A stretch of 64,000 nt of DNA from Cocleimonas sp. (GTDB lineage Bacteria; Pseudomonadota; Gammaproteobacteria; Thiotrichales; Thiotrichaceae): assembly GCA_021647365.1 (NCBI GenBank), contig JAKIUW010000008.1:35917-99916 (forward strand), in the 5' to 3' direction. The first letter of the stretch is position 1, and each line of letters starts with the position of its first letter. The notes beneath the pieces were generated by a model. The model worked only from the letters and a program-made list of their open reading frames with translations, did no database searches and was not told where the DNA came from. This document shows positions 42,053 through 50,853 of this stretch, one piece after another. The translations under genes and the position numbers were made by a program.

Positions 42053-43123
42053 ATGAAAAGACTATTAGTTACAGGCGGAGCCGGCTTTATAGGTGCAAAT
42101 TTTGTATATTACTGGATGCGTAACCACCCAGAAGATCACATGGTGGTGCTAGACGCGCTCACCTATGCAGGCAACGAGCCAAGCCTAGATGCGCTAAAAG
42201 ACAAGCCCAACTTCAAATTTGTAGAAGGCAGCATCGCTGACCAAGCATTAGTAGAAAAGCTACTGGTCGAAGAAGATCTTGATACGATTGTCAACTTCGC
42301 GGCTGAAAGCCACGTTGATCGCTCAATATCAGGACCTGATATTTTCTTAGAAACCAATATCATCGGCACGCACAATATCCTAAAAGCCGCACGCAATATT
42401 TGGATAGAAAATAAAGACACCGCAAAGCCCAATCACCGTTTTCATCATGTCTCAACCGATGAAGTTTATGGTGAGCTGGATGATGATTCGCCAGGCTTTA
42501 CCGAAGATCATGTTTACGCGCCAAACTCGCCGTACTCTGCCAGTAAAGCCTCATCCGATCATATCGTGCGCGCCTATCATCACACCTTTGGTTTGAATGT
42601 AAGCACTACAAACTGTTCAAACAATTACGGACCGTATCAATACCCAGAAAAGCTGATTCCACTATTTTTAACCAACATCCTACGCAATAAAGCTTTGCCA
42701 GTTTACGGCACGGGCAAAAACGTGCGCGATTGGTTGTATGTGGATGATCACGCCAAAGGCATCGAAATGATTTTAGCCAGCGATAAAGTCGGTGAAATCT
42801 TCAATATCGGCGGAAACAACGAGTGGAATAATATGGATATAATCCATCTGCTGTGTGAATCCATGGATAAACGCTTCGCCGAAAACCCAACTCTAGCCAA
42901 ACAATACCCAGAAGCCGCACCCGCCAATGGCAAAAAGTCAGCCGACCTGATTACGTTTGTAGAAGACAGAGCAGGGCATGACTGGCGCTACGCGATTGAT
43001 GCCAGCAAGTTTAAAAAAGAGTTAGGCTACGAGCCAGATGAAACCTTTGAAACAGGGATTCAAAAGACGATTGATTGGTACTTGGATAATGAAGAATGGT
43101 GGCGTCCGCTTTTGATTAGTTAA
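42053..43123 (+). CDS. rfbB: dTDP-glucose 4,6-dehydratase
   Basis: The 356-residue RmlB has NAD-binding GGAGFIGANF, the HVSTDEVYGEL segment, catalytic YSASKAS and the NCSNNYGPYQYPEKL signature. It converts dTDP-glucose to the 4-keto-6-deoxy sugar. rfbA (glucose-1-phosphate thymidylyltransferase) is not in the window. Confidence 0.97.
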   Translation: MKRLLVTGGAGFIGANFVYYWMRNHPEDHMVVLDALTYAGNEPSLDALKDKPNFKFVEGSIADQALVEKLLVEEDLDTIVNFAAESHVDRSISGPDIFLETNIIGTHNILKAARNIWIENKDTAKPNHRFHHVSTDEVYGELDDDSPGFTEDHVYAPNSPYSASKASSDHIVRAYHHTFGLNVSTTNCSNNYGPYQYPEKLIPLFLTNILRNKALPVYGTGKNVRDWLYVDDHAKGIEMILASDKVGEIFNIGGNNEWNNMDIIHLLCESMDKRFAENPTLAKQYPEAAPANGKKSADLITFVEDRAGHDWRYAIDASKFKKELGYEPDETFETGIQKTIDWYLDNEEWWRPLLIS

Positions 43124-43127
43124 TAAT

Positions 43128-44066
43128 ATGGGAAAGAAAACAGATATAGTTCCAAATATCCCATGGATAAAAACGATAGTGGTTGTTGCTGCAATTGTAA
43201 GCTTGTCAGCTATTATTTTTTACTGGTATAAGTTTGGATTTGGATTGTGGGATACCCCAGAGAAATGGGGTGCGCTGGGTGATTTCTTTGGTGGAATTCT
43301 CAATCCTATTTTGGCATTTTTAAGTCTTATACTTCTGCTTATTACACTTCAACAAAATCAAAAAGCTTTATCGCAAAATAAAAAAGCATTAGATCAAAAT
43401 AAAGATGCTTTACAAATGAATTCTCAAGAGCTAGCACTTACTCGGGAAGAAGTGGAAGGTTCGAAGAAAGCTTTAGAATTACAAGCTTCTATTTTGCAAA
43501 AGCAGAATTTTGAGGGGACATTTTTTCAATTACTTTCTTTGTATAATGAAATTGTTGATTCAATGGATATAAATGACAAAACAGGTAGAGATTGTTTTGA
43601 GCCTTTATACAAAGAACTAAAAGAAATAATGCCAAGTATAGTAACTAACTATCATAGTGTCGTCTCGAGGGGGGCTTTGGGAAAATCTATTGATCAAAGG
43701 AAATTAAGTATTTTGATAGATGAGCAAAAAATCTCAAATAAAGATCTGAATACAATTTATTTAGATTTTTATTCAAAAAAACAGAATGAAATTGGGCATT
43801 ACTTTAGAGTTCTCTATAATATTATGAAATTTATAGAGAATAATGCTCCCAAAGAAGAAGCTAAAATGTATAGTAATTTGGTTAGAGCACAACTATCCAC
43901 ATACGAACTTCCTCTTGTTTTTTATAACTGTCTAAGTGATGAAGGTGAAAAGTTTAAGCCCTTGATTGAAAAATATTCTTTATTAAAGTTTTTACCCCAA
44001 GATAAAGAGTTCTTAATATTCAGAGGTAAGGAGTTAGAGTTTTATAAATACTCAGCATATAAATAA
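43128..44066 (+). CDS. Putative phage abortive infection protein (putAbiC-like)
   Basis: The 312-residue protein has two N-terminal membrane helices (about 15-37 and 57-75). Between them lies WGALGDFFGGILNPILAFLS, a signature I associate with the putative phage abortive infection family (putAbiC). A coiled coil (about 78-130, rich in QNKKAL heptads) leads into NFEGTFFQLLSLYNEIVDSM and a helical cytoplasmic domain. It is 4 bases after rfbB, and its codon use looks more AT-rich than rfbB, suggesting later acquisition. Defence activity is inferred only from family name. Confidence 0.7.
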   Translation: MGKKTDIVPNIPWIKTIVVVAAIVSLSAIIFYWYKFGFGLWDTPEKWGALGDFFGGILNPILAFLSLILLLITLQQNQKALSQNKKALDQNKDALQMNSQELALTREEVEGSKKALELQASILQKQNFEGTFFQLLSLYNEIVDSMDINDKTGRDCFEPLYKELKEIMPSIVTNYHSVVSRGALGKSIDQRKLSILIDEQKISNKDLNTIYLDFYSKKQNEIGHYFRVLYNIMKFIENNAPKEEAKMYSNLVRAQLSTYELPLVFYNCLSDEGEKFKPLIEKYSLLKFLPQDKEFLIFRGKELEFYKYSAYK

Positions 44067-44075
44067 ATAAACAAA

Positions 44076-44103
44076 CATCATGTAAAACTAGGGGGGTGTG
44101 CTT
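44076..44103 (+). repeat. Interspersed repeat, single unit (CTA variant)
   Basis: CATCATGTAAAACTAG-G5-TGTGCTT preceded by AACAAA, the same sequence that ends the spacer of inverted pairs. This suggests it is the right half of a former pair. It is 9 bases after the putAbiC stop. Confidence 0.94.
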
Positions 44104-44135
44104 TATAATCCCTTGTTTATTCGGATTTTATTCTC

Positions 44136-44606
44136 ATGTCTAAAACATTTAACGACTTAATCGCAGATGCATTAACCGAGATAGATGAACTTTTTCCGTG
44201 GGACTTAGAAAAGCATTTAGAAAACCACCCAGAAACCTTATTGCTCGATATTCGTGAGCCTGATGAGTTTGAAGGCGCGCATCTTAAAAATTCCATCCAC
44301 GTACCACGCGGTATTTTAGAACAAGCCTGCGAATGGGATTATGCCGAGACAGTTCCTGAATTAGTGAATGCGCGCGAACGTCCTGTATTAGTCATTTGCC
44401 GATCAGGCAATCGCAGTGTGTTAGCGGCATTAACGATGAAATTGCTCGGCTATAAAAATTTAACATCATTAAAAATGGGTGTGAAAGGCTGTAATGATTC
44501 GGATATAGTTCTATACAATCAAGCGGGCGAAGAAGCAGACCCAGACTGGGTAGATGAGTTTTTTAACCCACCTTTGAGAAATAATCAGTTATCGGCTAAT
44601 CAATAG
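44136..44606 (+). CDS. Rhodanese-domain sulfurtransferase
   Basis: A single rhodanese domain with active-site C88 in VICRSGNRS. CDC25-like elements LLLDIREPDEFEGAHL and SIHVPRG are present. The N-terminal extension of about 25 residues and acidic C-terminus are not membrane segments. It probably transfers sulfane sulfur in the cytoplasm. A second, two-domain sulfurtransferase follows on the other strand. Confidence 0.9.
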   Translation: MSKTFNDLIADALTEIDELFPWDLEKHLENHPETLLLDIREPDEFEGAHLKNSIHVPRGILEQACEWDYAETVPELVNARERPVLVICRSGNRSVLAALTMKLLGYKNLTSLKMGVKGCNDSDIVLYNQAGEEADPDWVDEFFNPPLRNNQLSANQ

Positions 44607-44629
44607 TTCTTATTTGTAGTAATACGCCA

Positions 44630-44663
44630 CTGTTGGGCTTCGTGCCTCAGCCCAACCTACGGT
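44630..44663. repeat. GTTGGGCTTCGTGCCTCAGCCCAAC palindromic repeat
   Basis: GTTGGGCT pairs with AGCCCAAC around TCGTGCCTC and is followed by CTACGG. Elements like this occur in many gammaproteobacteria. It lies between convergent sulfurtransferase genes. Confidence 0.75.
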
Positions 44664-44673
44664 TTAAGAAGAT

Positions 44674-45528
44674 TTAGCCCGTAGCAACAGGTCGCTGATC
44701 ATCCCGAATCCACTCACTCCATGAACCTGCGTATAGCTTCGAGCCTGATAAGCCTGCTATTTCCATCGCTAACATATTATGACAAGCAGTTACGCCTGAA
44801 CCACATAGGTGTACGATGTCTGTAGCAGACTGATTGGGTGTTTGTTTGATAATAGTTGTAAACTGTTTTTGTAATTCATCAGCGCTTAAAAATAAGCCAT
44901 CGTCACCAAGGTTTAGCTGAAAAGCACGATTGATTGAATCAGGGATTCGCCCAGCAACGGTATCGATAGGTTCGGATTCGCCACGGTAGCGCTCGGGGGT
45001 TCTGGCATCTAAAATGGTGAACGTTTGAGCTTCAATATTATGTAGAATTTGTTCAGTACTTAACGATGTGTTGTTATTGATGTTTGCAGTAAATATTTTG
45101 GGTGAAATTGTAGGAAGTTCTTGGCTTAACGATTTACCTTCTTTAATCCATTGTGGAATTCCACCATCAAGAATCGCAACTTTCTCGTGACCAAAAGTAC
45201 GCAATTGCCACCATAGGCGAACGGCAAAAGCACCGCCTACATCGTCATAGGCAATGACTTGGGTTTGATTGTCGACACCCCAATCTCCTAGCTTTTGAAT
45301 AAACTCATCAAAATCAGGAAGAGGGTGTCTACCCGTGTTTTCGGTGATAGGCGAAGAAAGATCAGTTTCTAAACTACAGAAAATAGCGCTGGGGATGTGA
45401 TCCTTTTGGTAGGCTTTTAAACCAGCTTCAGGGTTGAGTAGAGATGAGCGGCAATCAAAGATTATCCAATCAGGTTTATGCAAGTTCTTTGCAAGGTCAT
45501 CGATTGATATGAGTGCCGTATATGTCAT
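44674..45528 (-). CDS. sseA: 3-mercaptopyruvate/thiosulfate sulfurtransferase (SseA-like)
   Basis: The 284-residue protein has two tandem rhodanese domains. Only the second has the active site, with C242 in HLCGSGVTACHN; the CGSGVT loop is the mercaptopyruvate-sulfurtransferase type. The first contains the structural DCRSSLLNPEAG. It is 3 bases after a GST-like gene on the same strand. Confidence 0.92.
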   Translation of the reverse strand: MTYTALISIDDLAKNLHKPDWIIFDCRSSLLNPEAGLKAYQKDHIPSAIFCSLETDLSSPITENTGRHPLPDFDEFIQKLGDWGVDNQTQVIAYDDVGGAFAVRLWWQLRTFGHEKVAILDGGIPQWIKEGKSLSQELPTISPKIFTANINNNTSLSTEQILHNIEAQTFTILDARTPERYRGESEPIDTVAGRIPDSINRAFQLNLGDDGLFLSADELQKQFTTIIKQTPNQSATDIVHLCGSGVTACHNMLAMEIAGLSGSKLYAGSWSEWIRDDQRPVATG

Positions 45529-45531
45529 CGT

Positions 45532-46215
45532 TTATTCAGCGTTTGATAGTCGATCACCCGTCATTAATGGGTAACAGCGGTCATACCAAATTGCAAAATC
45601 TTTATTATGAGTCATCGCCATTTTTATAATGCCGAGTTTATGTCCTGAGCGTAAAACACCAAAAACGCTGCAATCAACAAAGCTGGCTTTATCACCGCCG
45701 TAAAATGTTTTGCCGTTTAATCCTTCTTTGACCCAATGATCAATCTGAGCAAGGTACTCGCCACGTGGGTCTTCAATATTGTGTTTTGCCTTCATTCTAC
45801 GCGCTACTTTTGGCATGACCAAAGCGCCTATAAAAGGAACGATAAAACCTTTAAATCCACCACCAGTGGTAATTTTTTTAATGTTTTCACGAGATGTTTT
45901 AAAATCAGGGTGAATCAAAGCAGGCAAGAAATGAACGAGTTTATTATCAACCCAATCAGTCCACTTTTTATCGTCATCTGTGACAGGGAGTTTGGCGTAA
46001 TTTTTATTGATGTATTCAATGATAGTGGCTGATTCGACAATAACTTCGTCCCCATCTTTTAATACAGGCACTTTTTTATGCTCTGTTACGCCTTCTAATT
46101 CTTTCATTCCACGAGGTGAAACATCAACCACTTCGTAAGGAGTTTTCGAAAAGTTTAATAACGCGCGAACTTTGCTACAAAAAGGACAGCCTTGGAATTG
46201 GTAAAGTGTGATCAT
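45532..46215 (-). CDS. Glutathione S-transferase-like protein with glutaredoxin-type CPFC motif
   Basis: The 227-residue protein has an N-terminal thioredoxin fold with CPFC (YQFQGCPFCSKVRALLNF), the cis-Pro KVPVLKDGDEVIVES segment and a helical C-terminal GST domain. It resembles membrane-associated prostaglandin E synthase-2-type proteins. The likely role is a glutathione-dependent oxidoreductase. It is adjacent to sseA. Confidence 0.85.
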   Translation of the reverse strand: MITLYQFQGCPFCSKVRALLNFSKTPYEVVDVSPRGMKELEGVTEHKKVPVLKDGDEVIVESATIIEYINKNYAKLPVTDDDKKWTDWVDNKLVHFLPALIHPDFKTSRENIKKITTGGGFKGFIVPFIGALVMPKVARRMKAKHNIEDPRGEYLAQIDHWVKEGLNGKTFYGGDKASFVDCSVFGVLRSGHKLGIIKMAMTHNKDFAIWYDRCYPLMTGDRLSNAE

Positions 46216-46243
46216 TGTTGTTCGATACGCCTCGATAATAAAG

Positions 46244-46271
46244 CATCATGTAAAAGTAGGGGGGTGTGCTT
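46244..46271 (+). repeat. Interspersed repeat, single unit (GTA variant)
   Basis: CATCATGTAAAAGTAG-G5-TGTGCTT, the same GTA core as the palindrome at 9994. It is about 28 bases upstream of the GST-like start codon. Confidence 0.93.
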
Positions 46272-46323
46272 TTGTAAATAAGTAAATACTAATATAGGGA
46301 GTATTTGGGATGAATACAAGTGA

Positions 46324-47061
46324 TTATTTTTGGCGCTGTCTTACAACTTCATATAAACAAACACCTGTAGCAACAGAAACATTCAAACTAGAAACCTGGC
46401 CAGCCATAGGAATAGAAATCAACTCATCGCAATGCTCTTCAGTCAATCGACGTAAGCCTTTACCTTCTGCCCCCATCACAATCGCGGTAGGTGATTTAAA
46501 GTTTTGTTGATAGACATCGCCCTGTGCTTTATCACTTGTGCCGATAAACCAAATGCCCTGTTTCTTGATTTTTTCCATCGTGCGAACAAGGTTGGTGACT
46601 TGCACAAAAGGTACAGTTTCTGCCGCACCTGATGCCACTTTTCTTGCCGCAGGTGTTAGCCCAGCCGCATTATCTTTAGGTGCGATAACGGCAAGTACAC
46701 CAGCGCCTTCTGCGGTGCGTAAACACGCGCCGAGATTGTGCGGGTCGGTTATGCCGTCAAGCACTAGCAACAACGGCGTGCCGTCGTATTCATCTAATAA
46801 GTTAAGCAAGTCATCTTCGGTATAACTGGCAGGCGCGTTGTATTCAGCTACTACACCTTGGTGTTGATGTGTCTTTGCTAGTTTATCTAGCATTTTCATG
46901 TCAACACGGTGAGAAATTAACCCACGCTTTTCAGCATGATGAATTAGTTCTTTTACGCGCTGGTTTTTTTTATTTTCAGCAATCCATACTTGTTCAATGT
47001 TGTCAGCGTCATTTTTTAAAGCAGATTCAACCGCATGAATACCAGTAATAAGAGTTTTCAC
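46324..47061 (-). CDS. rlmB: 23S rRNA (guanosine-2'-O-)-methyltransferase RlmB
   Basis: The 245-residue SPOUT enzyme methylates G2251 of 23S rRNA. The N-terminal substrate-binding part starts ITGIHAVESALKN. Catalytic SPOUT motifs are LDGITDPHNLGACLRTAEGA, IVMGAEGKGLRRLT and IPMAGQVSSLNVSVA. It follows rnr in the usual rnr-rlmB order, with one small gene between. Confidence 0.96.
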   Translation of the reverse strand: MKTLITGIHAVESALKNDADNIEQVWIAENKKNQRVKELIHHAEKRGLISHRVDMKMLDKLAKTHQHQGVVAEYNAPASYTEDDLLNLLDEYDGTPLLLVLDGITDPHNLGACLRTAEGAGVLAVIAPKDNAAGLTPAARKVASGAAETVPFVQVTNLVRTMEKIKKQGIWFIGTSDKAQGDVYQQNFKSPTAIVMGAEGKGLRRLTEEHCDELISIPMAGQVSSLNVSVATGVCLYEVVRQRQK

Positions 47062-47062
47062 G

Positions 47063-47365
47063 TTATTTAAAGCTTCCTACTTGGTGTAGATTTTGGCTAC
47101 TAATTGAGTCTTCTTTGTAACAGGCAAACCAGTCGCCAGCATTGGGGATATTCACCATGTCTTTTTCGGAGTTTTTGGCATCTTCTTGGCTCTTCCAGTA
47201 GACAATATCAGTGTAAGTGTCGTCAGTGGCACTTTTGTGAATTTCCCACTTAATAAAACCAGCTTGTTTGCTCATCCAGTTTTCAATAATATCGCTAGCA
47301 ACATTCAACAAATGTTTTTCATCAATACCGTCGGCTAGTTGATAATTAATAATGTCTTTAAACAT
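47063..47365 (-). CDS. Small ABM-like dimeric alpha/beta-barrel protein
   Basis: The 100-residue protein resembles antibiotic-biosynthesis-monooxygenase-type ferredoxin folds (GFIKWEIHKSATDDTYTDIV; AKNSEKDM). The function is unknown. It lies one base upstream of rlmB and 14 bases after rnr, so the three are probably co-transcribed. Confidence 0.7.
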   Translation of the reverse strand: MFKDIINYQLADGIDEKHLLNVASDIIENWMSKQAGFIKWEIHKSATDDTYTDIVYWKSQEDAKNSEKDMVNIPNAGDWFACYKEDSISSQNLHQVGSFK

Positions 47366-47379
47366 TTTACTGTCTCCGA

Positions 47380-49644
47380 TTAGTCCTTTTTCTTTTTTGC
47401 TTTGGTTTTTTTATCTTTCTTTTTCCCTTTCTTCTTACGAGGAGGTCTCTCATCCTTACCCGTATCAGGAAGCGTAAAATCAATCTTACGATCATCCAAA
47501 TCAACGCGGGCGACTAATATTTCAATCGGATCACCCATGCGATAACTATTGCCTGAATTTTCACCTTTCATTTCGTGGCGCGCGGCATCAAAGTGGTAGT
47601 AATCGCTCTTTAATGCGGTGACGTGTACCAAGCCTTCGACATAAATCTCATCAAGCTCTACAAATAAGCCAAAGCCCGTTACGGTTGTAATGACACCTGT
47701 GAAGGTTTCGCCAACCTTGTCTTGCATGTATTCGGCTTTTAGCCACGCCATGACGTCACGGCTGGCATCGTCTGCACGCTTTTCACATTGAGAACAGTGA
47801 TCGCCCAACGCTTTCATTTGTGGATAATCGTAGTAATAATCTTCGGCACTGCCGTTTTGGATAATGTACAGAATCGCGCGGTGTACCAATAAATCAGGGT
47901 AACGACGAATCGGTGAAGTGAAATGCGCGTAATGTTCGCGTGATAATCCAAAGTGGCGGGTGCTATCGGGATTTTCTTTATCAACAGGTAAATACTGCGC
48001 GCGTGACATTGAACGTAGCATCACCGTTTGAATCAAATGCGCATCAGGCCTTTCTTTAACGCTATTGAGAAGTGTTGCGTAGTCAATTGGCTGTGGTTTT
48101 TCGCCGCCGCCGAGTTTTAAACCTAAACCATTTAAAAACTCGTGAACCTTGGCGAGTTTCTCAGTATTTGGCCCATCATGCACGCGATGCAAAGCAGGGA
48201 TTTGGTGGCGTTTTAAAAAGTGCGCGGCACACATATTTGCCGTCACCATGCATTCTTCAATAATCTTGTGCGCATCGTTGCGTTCGGTGGGTTTGATGCT
48301 TTCGATTTTGCGATCATCACTGAAAATAACTTGTGTTTCGGTGGTTTCAAAATCGATTGAACCACGCTCGTCACGCGCTTTGCGCAATACTTTGTAGAGC
48401 GAATATAAATCATCTAAATGATCAACAACATCGGCATATTCTTTGCGTAGCTTTTTATCGTTATCAACCACCATTGCAGCCATTTTGGTGTAGGTTAAGC
48501 GTGCCGCAGAATGCATGGTTGCACTCATAAACTGATAAGCTACCATGTGACCTTCGGGGTTAATCGTCGCTTCGCACACCATACATAAACGATCAACTTT
48601 AGGATTTAGTGAACATAAGCCATTAGAGATTTTCTCAGGTAGCATGGGGATAACTTCGGCAGGGAAGTAAACCGATGTGGCACGATTGTGTGCTTCATTA
48701 TCCAGCGCGCTACCGACTGGCACATAATGCGAAACATCGGCGATGGCAACAGTAAGCTTCCAGTTACCATCTTCATCTTTTTCACAATAAACCGCATCAT
48801 CAAAGTCGCGTGAATCTTCGCCGTCGATAGTTACAAGCGGCATTTTGCGTAAATCGACGCGATGTTCTTTGTCAGATTCTAAAACTTCATCACTGAGCGC
48901 TTCTGCTTCTTTAACGGTATCGGCTGGCCAAACGTGGGGTAAGTCGTGTGAGCGCAAAGCAATGTCAATTTCCATGCCTGGCGCCATGTGATCACCGAGA
49001 ACATCTGAAATCTTGCCAATCGCTTGATGGCGAGGCGTTGGGTATTCAACAATACTTACAACAACGATTTGTCCATCTTCGGCATCGCCTGAGTTTTCAG
49101 GTGGGACAAGAATATCTTGTGCAATGCGCGAATTATCAGGTGTGACAAAACCTAAGCCGCCTTCAACAAAATAGCGCCCAACAACAGATTCTGTATTGTG
49201 TTCTAAAATTTCAATAATCGCGCCTTCGCGACGACCTCTGCGATCAATGCCTGTAACCGAAGCAAGTACCACATCGCCGTGCATAACTTTGCGCATTTGC
49301 TTGCCGTGTAGGTATAAATCATCACTGCCGTCTTCTGGCAATAAAAAGCCGAAGCCATCAGGATGACCTGAAACACGTCCTTTCACCAAATCAGACTTGG
49401 AAACAGGCACGTATTCTTTGCTACGGTTAAATAAAATCTGACCATCACGTTCCATCGCACGTAAGCGATATTTCATTGGGTCAAGATCTTCAGGGTCGTC
49501 TAAACCGAGCGTGTCGGCTAGTTTGCGAAAGCTAATAGGCGCGCCATTTTTCTCCATAACTTCGAGCATTAGTTCTCGGCTAGGAATAGGGCGACCATAT
49601 TTTTTGGCCTCGCGTGCTTTGTGTGGGTCTTTGTATTTACTCAT
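47380..49644 (-). CDS. rnr: Ribonuclease R
   Basis: A 754-residue 3'-5' exoribonuclease. Order: N-terminal winged helix (LMLEVMEKNGAPISFRKLAD), two cold-shock domains (GHPDGFGFLLPEDGSDDLYL), the RNB catalytic core (TIDGEDSRDFDDAVYCE with the metal-binding aspartates), an S1 domain (GVITTVTGFGLFVELDEIY) and a very basic Lys-rich tail. It degrades structured RNA and acts in tmRNA-linked quality control. Confidence 0.97.
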   Translation of the reverse strand: MSKYKDPHKAREAKKYGRPIPSRELMLEVMEKNGAPISFRKLADTLGLDDPEDLDPMKYRLRAMERDGQILFNRSKEYVPVSKSDLVKGRVSGHPDGFGFLLPEDGSDDLYLHGKQMRKVMHGDVVLASVTGIDRRGRREGAIIEILEHNTESVVGRYFVEGGLGFVTPDNSRIAQDILVPPENSGDAEDGQIVVVSIVEYPTPRHQAIGKISDVLGDHMAPGMEIDIALRSHDLPHVWPADTVKEAEALSDEVLESDKEHRVDLRKMPLVTIDGEDSRDFDDAVYCEKDEDGNWKLTVAIADVSHYVPVGSALDNEAHNRATSVYFPAEVIPMLPEKISNGLCSLNPKVDRLCMVCEATINPEGHMVAYQFMSATMHSAARLTYTKMAAMVVDNDKKLRKEYADVVDHLDDLYSLYKVLRKARDERGSIDFETTETQVIFSDDRKIESIKPTERNDAHKIIEECMVTANMCAAHFLKRHQIPALHRVHDGPNTEKLAKVHEFLNGLGLKLGGGEKPQPIDYATLLNSVKERPDAHLIQTVMLRSMSRAQYLPVDKENPDSTRHFGLSREHYAHFTSPIRRYPDLLVHRAILYIIQNGSAEDYYYDYPQMKALGDHCSQCEKRADDASRDVMAWLKAEYMQDKVGETFTGVITTVTGFGLFVELDEIYVEGLVHVTALKSDYYHFDAARHEMKGENSGNSYRMGDPIEILVARVDLDDRKIDFTLPDTGKDERPPRKKKGKKKDKKTKAKKKKD

Positions 49645-49746
49645 GGGGCGGTATAGTACCCTAAACTGCGCATAGAAGCATATCCTAATGTTACTCTAAT
49701 CCATGTAATGTTATGGCTGTTCTAATGATGAATTAGCTTACTTCGA

Positions 49747-49818
49747 GTACACCCCCCTAGTTTTACATGATGATTCTTAATTTAATAAACATCATGTAAA
49801 AGTGTGGGGGGGGTGTGC
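49747..49818. repeat. Interspersed repeat, inverted pair with mixed arms
   Basis: The left arm is the CTA variant (GTACAC-C5-TAGTTTTACATGATG). The right arm is the GTG variant with two extra bases (AAAAGTGTG then G6). The spacer is AT-rich. It is located upstream of rnr and beyond the glutaredoxin terminator. Confidence 0.92.
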
Positions 49819-49840
49819 ATGCACCTAATATTGAAGCAAT

Positions 49841-49877
49841 AAAAAAGCCAAAGACTCAATGGAATCTTTGGCTTTTC
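49841..49877 (-). terminator. Rho-independent terminator of grxD
   Basis: AAAAGCCAAAGA pairs with TCTTTGGCTTTT around a 10-base loop with flanking A and T runs. It lies 22 bases past the grxD stop. Confidence 0.9.
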
Positions 49878-49898
49878 GTGAAGTTATGAAGTTAGCTG

Positions 49899-50240
49899 TT
49901 AAGCGTCTTTACTCTCACCTGCACAAGCTTCTTTAACCATTGTCTGCAATTCGCCTTTTTCAAACATCTCAAGTGTAATATCACAGCCGCCAATCAATTC
50001 GCCATTAATGTAAACTTGCGGGAACGTTGGCCAGTCCGCGTAGCGGGGTAGGTTTTGGAAAATTTCAGGATCAGTTATCACATTGACATAAGCAAATTCT
50101 TCACCACAACCTTGAAGTGCTTGAGCCGTGCGGCTAGAAAAGCCACACTGTGGTAACTGAGGTGTGCCTTTCATAAAAACAACAACAGGGTTGTTTTCTA
50201 CAGCGTCTTTGATTCGGTCCATTACATCTACGTCTGACAT
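49899..50240 (-). CDS. grxD: Monothiol glutaredoxin Grx4 (CGFS type)
   Basis: A 113-residue glutaredoxin with C32 in PQCGFSSRTAQ, the cis-Pro WPTFPQVYINGELIGG and GGCDI glutathione site. It carries or delivers [2Fe-2S] clusters and pairs with BolA proteins; a bolA gene is at 23273. Confidence 0.96.
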   Translation of the reverse strand: MSDVDVMDRIKDAVENNPVVVFMKGTPQLPQCGFSSRTAQALQGCGEEFAYVNVITDPEIFQNLPRYADWPTFPQVYINGELIGGCDITLEMFEKGELQTMVKEACAGESKDA

Positions 50241-50352
50241 GATATTCTCACTTTGATAATTAATTATGTGTACTGATTATGGGGATTATAGGCGTAAATT
50301 CAATAAATATTACAATGATAAGGGCTTATTTTTTGTCATCTAGATTTAGTTT

Positions 50353-50721
50353 CTAGATAAACATCCCCGCAACCACATTGCGACCTTCAGCCATAATGAC
50401 ATTAAAAGTACGACAGGCTGCCTGTGTATCCATGATTTCGTAGCCGATTCGGTTTTGCACTAAATACTTCAAAATTTCTCGATCAGGGAAGGTTTGTATC
50501 TGACCTGTTCCTAAAATAATTACTTCGGGTTTCATTTCATAAAAGTGTGCAAAATGCTCAGTGCTTAGCGATGATAAATCTTGCGGTTGCCAATCAGAAA
50601 TTAACTCCATGGGAGATAAAATAAAGGACTGTTTAAATGTCTTGCCATTTATTTCTACGCCTTTAGCATCGTAGCCTGTGATTTTGTATCTGGAACTGTT
50701 GTGGTCTTCGGCAAATTTCAT
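50353..50721 (-). CDS. Mth938/DUF498-domain protein
   Basis: The 122-residue protein has the family core SPMELISDWQPQ, PEVIILGTGQIQTFPD and GYEIMDTQAACRTFNVI-type segments. Relatives include the mitochondrial complex I assembly factor NDUFAF3. The bacterial role is not settled. It is divergent from hom. Confidence 0.88.
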   Translation of the reverse strand: MKFAEDHNSSRYKITGYDAKGVEINGKTFKQSFILSPMELISDWQPQDLSSLSTEHFAHFYEMKPEVIILGTGQIQTFPDREILKYLVQNRIGYEIMDTQAACRTFNVIMAEGRNVVAGMFI

Positions 50722-50853
50722 GGGGTTAATACGTGTAACTATCAGAGAAACAAGGGTCTATCATAGCTAATGACGATTGACAGTCAAGGCGCAGATGGGT
50801 AATGTTCTCGGTCTTATTTAATTTATCTATTATTAAAGTTTAAGGCTTAAAAA

